Source of the DNA: Hyphomicrobiales bacterium
GTDB lineage: Bacteria > Pseudomonadota > Alphaproteobacteria > Rhizobiales > Xanthobacteraceae
Assembly: GCA_013911975.1 (NCBI GenBank)
Contig: JACESF010000006.1
Span: forward strand, 1-64,000
Reading direction: 5' to 3'
Length of the DNA stretch: 64,000 nt
The notes beneath the pieces are model-generated. The model made no database searches. It was given only the letters and a program-made list of their open reading frames with translations, and was not told where the DNA came from. Shown piece by piece: positions 17,323 through 26,558 of this stretch; position 1 is the stretch's first letter; the number at the start of each line of letters is the position of its first letter. The position numbers and the translations under genes were made by a program.

Positions 17323-18720
17323 ATGACCATTTCCGGCATCCGCGGTTCCTTTTTCGATTTCGTGGACGACCCGTGGAAGCATGTGGGACGCGAGCAGGAC
17401 GCGGCGCGCTTTCACGCGGACGGGCTGCTGGTGGTCGAGGACGGGATCATCACCGACTTCGGCCCCCATGCGGAGGTGGCGCCGCGCCATGCGGGGCTGG
17501 AGATCACCCACCTGAAGGGGCGCATCATCACCCCCGGCTATATCGACGGCCACATCCACCTGCCCCAGACCCGGGTGCTCGGCGCCTATGGCGAGCAATT
17601 GCTCCCCTGGCTCCAGAAATGGGTGTTCCCCGAAGAGGTGAAATACAAGGACCCCGCCTACGCGAAGGAAGGCGTGAAGCGCTTCTTCGACACGCTGCTG
17701 GCGTCCGGCACCACCACCTGCCAGGCCTTCACCACCACCCACCGGAACGCCACCGAGGAATTGTTCGAGGAGGCGGGCCGCCGCAACATGCGCGTCATCG
17801 CCGGCCTCACCGGCATCGACCGCAACGCGCCCGACTATTACGTGGATACGGCCGACAATTTCTATCGCGACAGCGTGGAGCTGATCGAGCGCTACCACCG
17901 CCAGGGCCGCAACCTCTATGCCATCACGCCCCGCTTCGCCATGGGCTCCTCCAAGGAGCTGATGGAGCGCTGCGAGCAGTTGAAGGCGCAATATCCCGAC
18001 TGCTGGGTCAACACCCACATCTCTGAGAACCCGGCCGAGATCCGCACCCTCCTGGGCCTGCATCCGGACTGCAAGGACTATCTCGGGGTCTATGAGAAGT
18101 ACGGCCTCGTGGGCCCGAAATTCTCCGGCGGCCACGGGGTGTGGCTGTCCAATGACGAGTTCGACCGCATGTCGAAGAAGGGCGCGGCGGTGGTGTTCTG
18201 CCCGTGCTCCAACCTGTTCCTGGGCTCGGGCCTGTTCCGGATCGGGCGCGCCACGGACCCGCGCTCGCGGGTGCGCATGTCGTTCGGCACGGACATGGGC
18301 GGGGGCAACCGCTTCTCCATGCTGAACGCGCTGGAGGACGCCTACAAGGTGGGCATGTGCAACAACACGCTGCTGGACGGCAGCGTGAATCCGGCGCTGC
18401 AGGACCTGGCCGAGGCGGAGCGGAACAAGCTGTCCGCCTATCGCGCCTTCTGGTCCATCACCTTGGGCGGAGCGGAAGGGCTCTATATCGACGACGTGCT
18501 GGGCAATTTCGAGCCCGGCAAGGAGGCGGACTTCGTGGCGCTGGACTGGAACGGCGGCCCCATGGCCACCCAGTGGCACCAGTCGCTCGCCTATGAGGGC
18601 GAGGGCCCCGCCACCATGGAGGAAGCCGCCAACCTGCTGTTCGGCATCATGATGGTGGGCGACGAACGCGCCGTGGACGAGACCTGGATCATGGGCAAGC
18701 GGCTCTACAAGAAGGGCTGA
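17323..18720 (+). CDS. guaD: Guanine deaminase
   Basis: 465 residues. It hydrolyses guanine to xanthine and ammonia in purine salvage or catabolism. It is an amidohydrolase-superfamily protein: metal ligands His77 and His79 in PGYIDGHIHLPQ, His232 in NTHISEN, His271 in GGHGVWLS and Asp324 in GTDMGGG. FCPCSNLFLGSG and the HIHLPQ signature distinguish guanine deaminase from other deaminases. It is followed after 4 bp by the ABM-domain membrane protein gene. Confidence 0.93.
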   Translation: MTISGIRGSFFDFVDDPWKHVGREQDAARFHADGLLVVEDGIITDFGPHAEVAPRHAGLEITHLKGRIITPGYIDGHIHLPQTRVLGAYGEQLLPWLQKWVFPEEVKYKDPAYAKEGVKRFFDTLLASGTTTCQAFTTTHRNATEELFEEAGRRNMRVIAGLTGIDRNAPDYYVDTADNFYRDSVELIERYHRQGRNLYAITPRFAMGSSKELMERCEQLKAQYPDCWVNTHISENPAEIRTLLGLHPDCKDYLGVYEKYGLVGPKFSGGHGVWLSNDEFDRMSKKGAAVVFCPCSNLFLGSGLFRIGRATDPRSRVRMSFGTDMGGGNRFSMLNALEDAYKVGMCNNTLLDGSVNPALQDLAEAERNKLSAYRAFWSITLGGAEGLYIDDVLGNFEPGKEADFVALDWNGGPMATQWHQSLAYEGEGPATMEEAANLLFGIMMVGDERAVDETWIMGKRLYKKG

Positions 18721-18724
18721 GCGG

Positions 18725-19717
18725 ATGGCCAGCATCGCGGACACCAATGGGGCGGCCGGCCAGCCGGGCGCGGACCAGCCGGTCGCCCTCGTCATCCAGA
18801 GCCGCATCACCGACGAAGGCTTCGCCCCCTTCACCCACTGGAGCGGAAAGGTCGGCGAGGCGCTGAAGGCGTGGCCGGGCTTCCTCGGCCTGGAAGTGGT
18901 GCCGCCGCGCCCGCCGACGCAGGTGGACTGGGTGCAGATCCTGCGCTTCTCGACCCCCGCCGCCGCGCGCGCCTGGCTCCAGAGCGAGGTGCGCGCCCAA
19001 TTGGTGGAGGAGATCCGCCCCCATTGCATCGGCCAGGAGGACATCCACATCCTCCCCGAGGCGGGAGGGCATCGCGCGGACGCGGTGTCCGCCCTCATCT
19101 CGTTCCAGGTGCCGCCGGACCAGGAACTGGACTTCCTCGACTGGCAGGCCCGGGTCCAGGCGGCGGAGGCGGGCTTCAAGGGCTTCCTGCGCCACAAGAT
19201 CGAGCGGCCCATCCCGGGCCTGCACGACGACTGGATCATCATCCTGTCGTTCGACACCGACGCCAACCTGAATACCTGGATTGAGTCTCCGGAGCGCGAG
19301 GCGCTGCTTAGGGAAGGCGCGCGCTTCAATACCGGCCTCACGGTGAAGCGGGCGAGCTACGGCTTCAATTTCTGGTTTCCCGCCGGCCAGTCCGCCGACC
19401 AGAGCCCGGCCTTCATCTTCAAGAGCAATTTGATCGTCCTGCTGGTCCTCTATCCCGTGGTGTTCCTCTGGGGCGTGTTCATCAGCGCGCCCTTCATCGA
19501 TTCCCGGGGCGTGCCCTTCTGGCTGTCCCTGTTCATCGGCAACGTGGTGAGCACCCAGCTTCTCGGCTGGTGGATCGCCCCCGCCGCCTTCAAGGCGCTG
19601 GACTGGTGGATCAAGCCGGACGTGAGCTGGCGCACCTCGCTGCTGGGCTACGGCCTGCTTGCGGTGCTCTACGCCCTCTCCATGGCGCTCTATGCGGCGC
19701 TGCTCGCCTGGGCCTGA
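18725..19717 (+). CDS. Double antibiotic-biosynthesis-monooxygenase (ABM) domain membrane protein
   Basis: 330 residues. Two ABM-like ferredoxin-fold domains occur in tandem (about 20-112 and 118-215), each with the pattern of a short polar strand, amphipathic helix, xGFLG or GFKGFL and a final strand (WVQILRF; WIIILSFDT). The C-terminal third has three hydrophobic helices (about 235-255, 265-285, 305-328). Single ABM domains act as small monooxygenases or dimeric binding folds; the function of this soluble-double-domain plus membrane architecture is not known. Coupled to guaD by a 4-bp gap, so co-expression is likely. Confidence 0.72.
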   Translation: MASIADTNGAAGQPGADQPVALVIQSRITDEGFAPFTHWSGKVGEALKAWPGFLGLEVVPPRPPTQVDWVQILRFSTPAAARAWLQSEVRAQLVEEIRPHCIGQEDIHILPEAGGHRADAVSALISFQVPPDQELDFLDWQARVQAAEAGFKGFLRHKIERPIPGLHDDWIIILSFDTDANLNTWIESPEREALLREGARFNTGLTVKRASYGFNFWFPAGQSADQSPAFIFKSNLIVLLVLYPVVFLWGVFISAPFIDSRGVPFWLSLFIGNVVSTQLLGWWIAPAAFKALDWWIKPDVSWRTSLLGYGLLAVLYALSMALYAALLAWA

Positions 19718-19735
19718 GGGCGGCGCCCGCCGCCG

Positions 19736-20434
19736 TCAGGCCCCTTCCGCGAGCTGCATGAGGCCGAGCTTCAGGTGGCGGCGCAGGACCTTCTCGGTCT
19801 GGTCCGGGGAGCGGGCGCGCAGCGCGTCGACGATCTGCTTGTGGTCCCGAAGCGCCTGACCCACCAGCTTCTTCTCCCGCCGCGTGATCCAGGCGGGATG
19901 CAGGAAATATTCGTTGAAGCTGGTGATCATCTCGATCAGCCGGGGCGAGCCCGAGGCCTGCACGATGGTGACGTGGAACTGGTGGTTGATGCGCACCCGT
20001 TCCTCGGGCGAGGCGGTCTTTCCCCGCTCCACCAGGTCGTCCAGCAACTGGAGCTGCGCGTCCGTGATGCGGTTCGCGGCGAGGCGGGCGGCGCACAGTT
20101 CCAGGGACTCGCGAATGTGGTGGATGTCGGTCATGTCGCTGGCCATGTCCACCACCTCGACGCCGGTGGTCTCGTGCTCGCGCACCAGCAGGTCGCCGAT
20201 CAGGCGCGAGATGGCTTCGCGCACCGGGGTGCGGCTGACATTCAGCGCCTGGGCGATCTCCACTTCCCGCAGGCGCGCGCCGGATTCGATCTCGCCGGAA
20301 ATGATGGCCCGGCGCAGATGGCGATAGACCTGATCCGCCACCCGGGCCGAGCGCGTGACGGCGGGCGTCAGCGGCTGCATGGACGCGGGCCGCGGCCCGG
20401 CTTCATTCCCATTCCCACCCGTCGTGTTCCCCAT
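19736..20434 (-). CDS. GntR-family transcriptional regulator, FCD subfamily
   Basis: 232 residues from ATG 20434; ATG 20380 is an alternative that still keeps the whole DNA-binding domain. N-terminal winged helix: VADQVYRHLRRAIISGEIESGARL, with VSRTPVREAISRL as recognition region. C-terminal helical FCD ligand domain (HIRESLELCAARLAANR, INHQFHVTIVQASGS, LRDHKQIVDALRARS) has the Asp/His residues that bind metal and small acids. It is divergent from the ABC/catabolic operon starting at 20890, whose promoter holds a palindrome suited to such a regulator, so it probably controls that operon. Confidence 0.9.
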   Translation of the reverse strand: MGNTTGGNGNEAGPRPASMQPLTPAVTRSARVADQVYRHLRRAIISGEIESGARLREVEIAQALNVSRTPVREAISRLIGDLLVREHETTGVEVVDMASDMTDIHHIRESLELCAARLAANRITDAQLQLLDDLVERGKTASPEERVRINHQFHVTIVQASGSPRLIEMITSFNEYFLHPAWITRREKKLVGQALRDHKQIVDALRARSPDQTEKVLRRHLKLGLMQLAEGA

Positions 20435-20795
20435 GCCTGGCCCCTGACCCTCGACCGCCGGGGCCTCCTGGCGAAGCCCGTCCAGCACCTCGCCCCAACG
20501 GGCCCGCGGCCCGCTGACGACGCCATCCCTGTTGCCCGCCTGGTTGCCCGCGCTGCGATGCGTCGAGGCCAGACTTGCAGCGCGCCGGGGGGAAGTTCAA
20601 GGGGGCGCGCGCGATCGCCCCGCCTTCCATCCGCTCCGCGCGGCTCCGCCCGCCGGGGGCGTCCCGCCCACATCTGATTAACCTAAGGGCAGGTGCAAGC
20701 GGATTGGGCACCGATTTGCCCGGGATGCGCGTTTTCAACCCCCTCCACCGCCCCGCCGGCCTCCGTACATCCCCTTAACGGGTTTCCACAAAGGG

Positions 20796-20812
20796 CTGGC
20801 ATGTGCCTTGCT
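20796..20812 (+). promoter_or_regulatory. Candidate sigma-54 promoter of the ABC/catabolic operon
   Basis: CTGGCATGTGCCTTGCT fits the sigma-54 consensus: GG at 20798-20799 and GC at 20810-20811 separated by exactly 10 bases, with TGGCAnG and TTGCT cores. Transcription would start near 20823, about 67 bases before the permease ATG. This would tie the operon to nitrogen control or another enhancer-binding activator. Confidence 0.6.
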
Positions 20813-20824
20813 TAGCATAAAAAG

Positions 20825-20841
20825 CTGCATGCAGCATGCAG
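20825..20841. promoter_or_regulatory. 17-bp palindromic operator candidate (GntR)
   Basis: CTGCATGCAGCATGCAG is a perfect inverted repeat with 8-bp arms around a central A. It sits immediately downstream of the predicted sigma-54 transcription start, an ideal position for a repressor. Short symmetric sites with a TGCATGCA-like core are typical of FCD GntR regulators. Confidence 0.55.
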
Positions 20842-20889
20842 AGTGAAGATCGCAACATATGGTAGTGTTTGGAGGTTGATCTACAGCTT

Positions 20890-21555
20890 ATGGATTATAC
20901 CTGGCACTTCCAGATCGTCTGGGACTATCGCGCCGTCTTCGTGCGCGGGGCGATCGTGACGGCCCAGATCACCTTCTGGGCAACGCTGATCGGGGTCACC
21001 CTTGGCCTCGCGCTCGGCCTCATGCGCCGCAGCCAGATCGCTTTGCTGCGCCTCCCGGCGGCCACCTTCATCGAGCTGTTCCGCTCGACGCCCGCGCTCG
21101 TGCAACTGGTCTGGATCTATTACTCGCTGCCCATCCTCACCGGCCTGCAGCTGAGCAACACCGCCTCCGTCTCCGTCGGGCTGGGCCTGCATGCGGCGGC
21201 CTATTTCGGTGAGATCTTCCGCGCCGGGGTGAATTCCATCAGCAAGGGGCAGTGGGACGCCGCGCGCGCCATCGGCATGAGCTATTCCCAGTCCATGCGC
21301 AGGATCATCCTGCCCCAGGCGATCCGGCGGATGATCCCGCCCTTCATCAATGAGTTCGCCTCGCTCATCAAGCTGACCACGCTGGGCTCCGCGCTCGCGG
21401 TCTACGAACTGCTGCACGAGGCCAACAACCTCATCAACAGCACCTACCGTCCGCTCGAGATCTACACGGTCCTCGCCGTGGCGTTCGCGGTGATCATCTA
21501 CCCGATCATCTACGCCTCGCAGCGGCTCGAGCAGCGCTGGCAGTTGCGCCAATGA
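20890..21555 (+). CDS. Amino-acid-type ABC transporter permease
   Basis: 221 residues from ATG 20890 (a TTG 21 bases upstream is less likely). A HisM/GlnP-family inner-membrane permease: N-terminal [42 protein letters not shown], and the cytoplasmic EAA-type loop [21 protein letters not shown] that docks the ATPase. Only one permease gene is present, so a homodimer is expected. It overlaps the ATPase gene by 4 bp. Confidence 0.93.
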   Translation: MDYTWHFQIVWDYRAVFVRGAIVTAQITFWATLIGVTLGLALGLMRRSQIALLRLPAATFIELFRSTPALVQLVWIYYSLPILTGLQLSNTASVSVGLGLHAAAYFGEIFRAGVNSISKGQWDAARAIGMSYSQSMRRIILPQAIRRMIPPFINEFASLIKLTTLGSALAVYELLHEANNLINSTYRPLEIYTVLAVAFAVIIYPIIYASQRLEQRWQLRQ

Positions 21556-22322
21556 AAGAGATCATGATCAAGGCACGCAACGTGCAGAAGTCGTTCGGCA
21601 CCCATCAGGTCCTGAAGGGCATCGACCTCGACATCACGAAGGGCGAGGTACTGGCCATCATCGGCCCGAGCGGCTCCGGCAAGAGCACGTTCCTGCGCTG
21701 CATGAACTTCCTGGAGGACTACGACCACGGCGAGATCTGGCTGGGCGACCAGTTGGTCGGCTACCGCCGGACCGGCGCCGGGGCGCTGGTGAAGGACAAG
21801 CCGGCGCGCATCGCGGCGGTGCGGGCCCGCATGGGCATGGTGTTCCAGAACTTCAACCTGTTCCCGCACATGAGCGTCCTCGAGAACGTCATCGAGGGGC
21901 CCACCGTGGTCCAGCGCCGCAAGCGCGAGGAGGCGGCGGCGCAGGGCCGCGCGCTGCTCGACCGCGTCGGCCTCTCCGCGAAGGTGGATGCCTTTCCCGA
22001 GACCCTGTCCGGCGGCCAGCAGCAGCGCGCGGCCATCGCCCGCGCCCTCGCCATGAATCCGGAAGTGATGCTGTTCGACGAGCCCACCTCGGCGCTCGAC
22101 CCGGAACTGGTGGGCGAGGTGCTGGACGTGATGCGCGCGCTGGCCGCCGACGGCATGACCATGGTGGTCGTCACCCACGAAATGGCCTTCGCCCGCGATG
22201 TGGCCGACCGCGTGATGATGATGGACGACGGCAATCGCGTCGAACTCGACACGCCCGAGACAATCTTCACCAACCCATCCCATCCGCGCACCGCGGAATT
22301 CCTTCAACGCGTCCTGCGCTGA
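21552..22322 (+). CDS. Amino-acid-type ABC transporter ATP-binding protein
   Basis: 256 residues, GlnQ/HisP-like. Walker [10 protein letters not shown] (about 40-48), Q-loop [17 protein letters not shown], signature LSGGQQQR, Walker [15 protein letters not shown] and H-loop [15 protein letters not shown] are all intact. It energises the permease encoded just upstream; the binding protein follows 41 bp downstream. Confidence 0.95.
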   Translation: MKEIMIKARNVQKSFGTHQVLKGIDLDITKGEVLAIIGPSGSGKSTFLRCMNFLEDYDHGEIWLGDQLVGYRRTGAGALVKDKPARIAAVRARMGMVFQNFNLFPHMSVLENVIEGPTVVQRRKREEAAAQGRALLDRVGLSAKVDAFPETLSGGQQQRAAIARALAMNPEVMLFDEPTSALDPELVGEVLDVMRALAADGMTMVVVTHEMAFARDVADRVMMMDDGNRVELDTPETIFTNPSHPRTAEFLQRVLR

Positions 22323-22363
22323 GCGGGCCGACACCTTTGGCCGTCAAGAGAGAGGATCACCTG

Positions 22364-23230
22364 ATGAAGAGCCTTTTCCGCCGCCCGCTCGTCCTCTTCG
22401 GGATGCTGGGCGCCCTCATGGTCTCCGCCGGGGCGCAGCCCGCCGACGCGCAGGTCATGGACCGCATCCTGAAGGATAAGACCATCAAGGTCGGCTACAT
22501 TCCCTCGCCGCCCGGCACCATCAAGGACCCCGCCACGGGCGAGGTGAAGGGCTATTACGTCGACGGCCTGCGCTACATCTTCAAGACCATCGGCGTCGAG
22601 CCGGTGCTCGTGGAGACCACCTGGGCGAACTTCGCGGCGGGCCTCCAGTCAGGCCAGTTCGACATGTCCATCGCGGGCACCTTCGCCACCATCCAGCGCG
22701 CGGCGGCGGTCGAGTTCACGAAGCCCATCCACTATCTCGGCTACAGCGCCATCGTGAAGAAGGGCGACGAGCGCTTCAAGGCGCTCGCCGACTTCAACAA
22801 GGAAGGCATCAAGATCGCCGTCGTGCAGGGCGGCGCCGCGCAGGAATATGTGAAGGAGAACTTCCCGAACGCCACCATCGTCGCGCTGGGCACCGGCAAC
22901 CTCACCGCGCCGTTCGTGGAAGTGTCCGCCGGGCGCGCGGACGTGGGCGTCGAGGATGCGTGGCAGGCGCGCCGCTATGCCTCCGTGCAGCCGGGCGTGG
23001 TCGACCTGTTCCAGGAGAACCCGTACAACCTGCTCCCCATCGCCTGGACCGTGAAGCGCGGCAACCAGGACCTCCTGAACTTCCTGAACACCTCCATCGA
23101 CTTCATGCTCCTGACCGGGCGCTGGGAGCGCATGGCCAACGCCTACGGCATGACCGGCCGCTATTACGACCGGCCCAACCTGGTGCCGTTCGGCACCGTC
23201 ACCGAGGCCCCGGCCGCCGACAAGAAGTGA
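22364..23230 (+). CDS. ABC transporter periplasmic substrate-binding protein (family 3)
   Basis: 288 residues. The ATG at 22364 follows AGAGAGGA and begins an Sec signal peptide (RRPLVLFGMLGALMVSAGAQPADA, cleavage after about residue 30). The mature part is an SBP_bac_3 fold: KVGYIPSPPG, YYVDGLRYIFKTIGVEP, WANFAAGLQSGQFDMSIAG. The typical amino-acid carboxylate Arg motif is not obvious, and the partner enzymes suggest a ligand other than a plain amino acid. Confidence 0.9.
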   Translation: MKSLFRRPLVLFGMLGALMVSAGAQPADAQVMDRILKDKTIKVGYIPSPPGTIKDPATGEVKGYYVDGLRYIFKTIGVEPVLVETTWANFAAGLQSGQFDMSIAGTFATIQRAAAVEFTKPIHYLGYSAIVKKGDERFKALADFNKEGIKIAVVQGGAAQEYVKENFPNATIVALGTGNLTAPFVEVSAGRADVGVEDAWQARRYASVQPGVVDLFQENPYNLLPIAWTVKRGNQDLLNFLNTSIDFMLLTGRWERMANAYGMTGRYYDRPNLVPFGTVTEAPAADKK

Positions 23231-23235
23231 GGGTT

Positions 23236-23263
23236 CGGCGCGGGCCCGCGCGGGCCCGCGCCG
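23236..23263 (+). other. Perfect 28-bp GC palindrome after the binding-protein gene
   Basis: A self-complementary GC-only sequence starting 6 bp past the stop codon, with CGGGCCCGCG repeated directly twice. In RNA it forms a very stable hairpin without a T tract. Such stems after binding-protein genes often protect the upstream message and lower expression of downstream genes. Confidence 0.55.
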
Positions 23264-23356
23264 CTTCGCCCCGCCGCGCGCGACGGGGGCAAGAGCCGGA
23301 CCGCCGGCCGCATCGAGACCTGCCGGAGCCGCTCCGCACGAGGAGGGAAGAGGGAC

Positions 23357-24253
23357 ATGATCGAAAATCCCATCACATGGCCCAATGGCGCCCGCTGCGC
23401 CGTCGCCATCACGTTCGACATGGATACGGACTGCCTGCTGCACTATGCCCATCGGCATACGGCGGACACCTTGATCGGCACCGCGTCGCTGCTGCGCTAC
23501 GACCTCGTCGGCGTGCCGCGCATCCTGAAGATCTTCAAGCAATACGACCTGAAGCAGACCTTCTTCGTGCCGGGCTGGACGGCGGAACGCTATCCCGACA
23601 CGGTCCGCATGATGCTGGACGGCGGCCACGAGGTGGGCGCCCACGGCTATCTCCATGAGCGGCTCGACACCCTGTCGGCCGAGATGGAGGATTACTGGTT
23701 CATGCGCAGCCTGGAGGCGTTGGAGAAGGTGACGGGCATGCGCCCGCGCGGCTTCCGGGCGCCCAGCTATCGGTTTTCGAAGAACACGCTGAACTACCTG
23801 ACGCGCGAAGGCTTCGCCTACGATTCCTCGCTCATGGGGGATGACGTCCCCTATGTCATCCAGGGCGACAATGGCAGCCTCGTGGAACTGCCCACCCATT
23901 GGGGCCTCGACGACTGGCCGCAATTCACCATCAATTCCGACCTGAACTACCACATCCAGGTGAATTCGCCCCAGCGGGCCATGGATGTGTTCATGGCCGA
24001 GTTCGAGGCCGCCTGGCAGCATGGCGGCCTGTGGATCGCCGTCTGGCACCCCTTCGTCATGGGGCGCCTCTCCCGGGCGGTCTATATGGAGAAGATGATC
24101 CAGACCATGCTGGAAAAGGGCGGCGTCTGGTTCGCCACGCTCGAAGAGATCGCGGCGCATGTGAACCACATGACGTCCACGGGGCAATACACGCCCAATA
24201 CCGAGAAGATCCCCTACCACGACGCCGTGGCCGACGCCTGGAGCCGGGTCTAG
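23357..24253 (+). CDS. NodB-homology (polysaccharide deacetylase-like) hydrolase, PuuE/PgdA type
   Basis: 298 residues, no signal peptide. Carbohydrate-esterase-4 fold with the metal triad Asp23 (TFDMDTD, Asp21 as the probable base), His96 and His100 (GAHGYLHE), plus GFRAPSYRF and a late IAVWHPFVMGR. The lack of an export signal and the sequence type resemble cytosolic PuuE allantoinase and HpPgdA/imidase-like members rather than cell-wall deacetylases. In this operon it most likely opens a cyclic imide, ureide or amide. It follows the transporter and precedes a flavin monooxygenase. Confidence 0.82.
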   Translation: MIENPITWPNGARCAVAITFDMDTDCLLHYAHRHTADTLIGTASLLRYDLVGVPRILKIFKQYDLKQTFFVPGWTAERYPDTVRMMLDGGHEVGAHGYLHERLDTLSAEMEDYWFMRSLEALEKVTGMRPRGFRAPSYRFSKNTLNYLTREGFAYDSSLMGDDVPYVIQGDNGSLVELPTHWGLDDWPQFTINSDLNYHIQVNSPQRAMDVFMAEFEAAWQHGGLWIAVWHPFVMGRLSRAVYMEKMIQTMLEKGGVWFATLEEIAAHVNHMTSTGQYTPNTEKIPYHDAVADAWSRV

Positions 24254-24378
24254 ACGCGGCTGACGGGCCTCACTTGCGCTGATCACACGCACAGTCGCCG
24301 GCCCCCCGGGCGCGGCGGGCGGGACGGGCTGCGCCCTCTGCGGCCCGCCGGCGGCTGACCAATCGAAGGAAGAGCGAG

Positions 24379-25464
24379 ATGCGGGTTGGAATTTGCGGCG
24401 GCGGGCTGGGCGGCGTGTCCGCGGCCATCGGGCTGGCATCGCTGGGCTTCGACGTGGACGTGTTCGAGAAGGCTCCGCTCCTGCGCGCCACCGGCGCGGG
24501 GCTCAATCTGTGGCCCAATGCCGGGCGCGCCATCTACGGGCTCGGCCTGCGCGAGCGCTACGACGCCATCAGCGTGAAGCTCGACCGCTATCTGGGCTTC
24601 GACGCCGAGGGGCAGCCCCTCTTCAATGTGGAGACGAAGGACTGGCCGGACACATACGGCGCCCCGTCCGTGGGGGTCTATCGCCTGTCGCTCAGCACCA
24701 TGCTGGCCGAGGCCTTCGGCATGGAGAAGATCAAGTTCGGCCACGAGGTGAAGTCCGTGGAGGACAAGGGCGACAGGGCGGTCTGCCATTTCACCAACGG
24801 CGAGAGCTATGAGTGCGACGTGCTCATCGGCGCGGACGGCATCTATTCCACCATCCGCGAGCAGATGATCGGCGGCGTGACCTTCCGCCCCAACGACCAT
24901 CACGCCTTCCGCTGGCGCGCCGTGGTGGACCTTGCGGACGTGGACGTGGACCCGGCCGCGCAGACCGGCTTCTACACGCCCGGCGGATGGCTCTCCGTCA
25001 TCCCCATCGGCGATGGGAAGGCCTATTGGTTCGGCTCGGTGTCGGGTGCCGCGACGCTGGACGATTTCATGGCCTATTTCTCGTCCTGGACGAAGACCCA
25101 CATCCCGCGCACGCTCGCCATGACGCCCCGGGATATCATCGTCGAGAGTCCGCTCTTCGACGTGGACGGCATCCCCTACACATGGACGAAAGGGCGGATC
25201 ACGCTTTTGGGCGACGCCGCCCATCCCATGATGCCCGACATGGCGCAGGGGGCGAGCCAGACCTTCATCGACGCGCTGGCGCTGCGCGAGGCGTTCGCGG
25301 CGAACGCCGACATCGACGCGGCCCTCCACGCCTATGAAAGCGTGCGGCGCCCGGCGGCCAATTACGTGGTGCGGTGTTCCCAGAAGGGCAGCTTCCTCGG
25401 CCGCAACAATGTGAGCCCCATCGCCATCCGCTACCAGCAGGAGATCGAGGCGCAGGCGCGCTGA
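24379..25464 (+). CDS. FAD-dependent class A monooxygenase
   Basis: 361 residues; start after GGAAGAGCGAG. GxGxxG FAD motif GICGGGLGGVSAA at the N terminus, DG motif LIGADGIYSTIRE, and GD motif LLGDAAHPMMPDMAQGAS. It belongs to the single-component aromatic hydroxylase group (salicylate hydroxylase, HpxO urate hydroxylase, 6-hydroxynicotinate monooxygenase). The substrate is presumably an electron-rich aromatic or N-heterocyclic ring taken up by the adjacent transporter; HpxO-like urate hydroxylation is a possibility suggested by nearby guaD but not proven. Confidence 0.88.
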   Translation: MRVGICGGGLGGVSAAIGLASLGFDVDVFEKAPLLRATGAGLNLWPNAGRAIYGLGLRERYDAISVKLDRYLGFDAEGQPLFNVETKDWPDTYGAPSVGVYRLSLSTMLAEAFGMEKIKFGHEVKSVEDKGDRAVCHFTNGESYECDVLIGADGIYSTIREQMIGGVTFRPNDHHAFRWRAVVDLADVDVDPAAQTGFYTPGGWLSVIPIGDGKAYWFGSVSGAATLDDFMAYFSSWTKTHIPRTLAMTPRDIIVESPLFDVDGIPYTWTKGRITLLGDAAHPMMPDMAQGASQTFIDALALREAFAANADIDAALHAYESVRRPAANYVVRCSQKGSFLGRNNVSPIAIRYQQEIEAQAR

Positions 25465-25523
25465 CGCGCGCCGCCTTCCCGGCCCATGGCGGGCGCCCGC
25501 CCGCCGATCATTCCTCCCTTTCC

Positions 25524-26480
25524 ATGGCGACGGTCATGACCGGATCCCGGACCCCAGTGATCCTGTTCCACAGCGACGCGAGCGACCCGCGCTGGCCCGA
25601 CGCGATCCAGCGGGCGCTGCCCGATTTCGAGGTGCGACGGAGCCTCGACGGGGTGGCGCCGGAGGATGTCGCGGCGGCCGTGGTCTGGAAGCATCCGCCG
25701 GGCATGCTGGAGCCGCTCACGCGCCTGAAGCTGATCCAGGTGCTGGGCGCGGGCGTCGACCATTTCCTTGCCGACACTCGGCTGCCCGAAGGGGTGCCCA
25801 TCGCGAGGCTGGTGGATCCCGGCCTCACCGCGCGCATGAGCGAATATGTGCTGCTGCACGCTTTGGCGCTGCACCGCCGGCTGCCGGAGAGCGCGCGGGC
25901 GCAGCGCGAGGGGCGGTGGCTGTTCATCCATCCCCAGCCGCCGCAGGCGAGCCGCGTGGGCCTGTTGGGCCTCGGCCAGCTCGGCGGCGCCTGCGCGGCG
26001 ACTTTGTCCGCGTTCGGCTTCCAGGTGGCGGGCTGGAGCCGCTCGCCCCGGCCGGGCCTGCCGTTCGAGACCTATGCGGGGGAGGGGGAACTGCCCGCCT
26101 TCCTGCGCCGCTGCGACATCCTCGTCCTGCTGCTGCCGTTGACCGAAGAGACCCGCGACCTCGTGGACGCCCGCTTCCTGGCCGAGGTGCGGCCGGGCGC
26201 GGCCCTGATCAATGTGGGGCGCGGCGCGCTCGTCGACGACGCGGCGCTCGTGGCCGCGCTCGATACGGGCCGATTGCGGCACGCGGTGCTGGATGTCTTC
26301 CGGCAGGAGCCGCCGCCCCCCGGGCATCCGTTCTGGACCCATCCGGCGATCACCATGACGCCGCACAATTCCAGCGCCACCAACCCCGACACCGCCATGG
26401 AGCAGGTGACGCGGAACATCCGCCGCGCCGTCTCCGGCGAGGCCCCGCTGAACCTTGTGGATCCGCGCGCCGGCTACTGA
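25524..26480 (+). CDS. D-2-hydroxyacid dehydrogenase (glyoxylate/hydroxypyruvate reductase A-like)
   Basis: 318 residues from ATG 25524 (ATG 25536 also possible; neither has a clear ribosome binding site). NAD(P)-binding VGLLGLGQLGGACA in the middle; catalytic Arg in INVGRGALVDDAAL, Glu in the FRQEPPPPGHPFW region and His in MTPHNSSAT. GhrA-like enzymes reduce glyoxylate, hydroxypyruvate or other 2-keto acids. Its place in the operon suggests it handles a 2-oxo or 2-hydroxy acid released by ring cleavage. Confidence 0.87.
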   Translation: MATVMTGSRTPVILFHSDASDPRWPDAIQRALPDFEVRRSLDGVAPEDVAAAVVWKHPPGMLEPLTRLKLIQVLGAGVDHFLADTRLPEGVPIARLVDPGLTARMSEYVLLHALALHRRLPESARAQREGRWLFIHPQPPQASRVGLLGLGQLGGACAATLSAFGFQVAGWSRSPRPGLPFETYAGEGELPAFLRRCDILVLLLPLTEETRDLVDARFLAEVRPGAALINVGRGALVDDAALVAALDTGRLRHAVLDVFRQEPPPPGHPFWTHPAITMTPHNSSATNPDTAMEQVTRNIRRAVSGEAPLNLVDPRAGY

Positions 26481-26558
26481 CGCGCGTCCCGGACGGACGG
26501 GGCGCGAGGCTGAAGACGAGGGGCGAGGCCCCGCACAACCCGAGGACTGGAGAGCCAG

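Larger units (their letters stand above)
20435..20889 (+). other. Divergent regulatory region, gntR to ABC operon
   Basis: 455 bp without a credible gene. The part near the regulator gene is very GC-rich and featureless to me; the 100 bp next to the permease gene holds a sigma-54-like promoter, a 17-bp palindrome at the predicted start of transcription and a GGAGG at 20871-20875. I could not see a convincing enhancer-type site further upstream. Confidence 0.6.

Noticed and set aside
23357..24253. NodB chitooligosaccharide or peptidoglycan deacetylase
   Set aside because: There is no signal peptide or cell-wall context; the operon is catabolic and the sequence type resembles cytosolic PuuE/imidase members.
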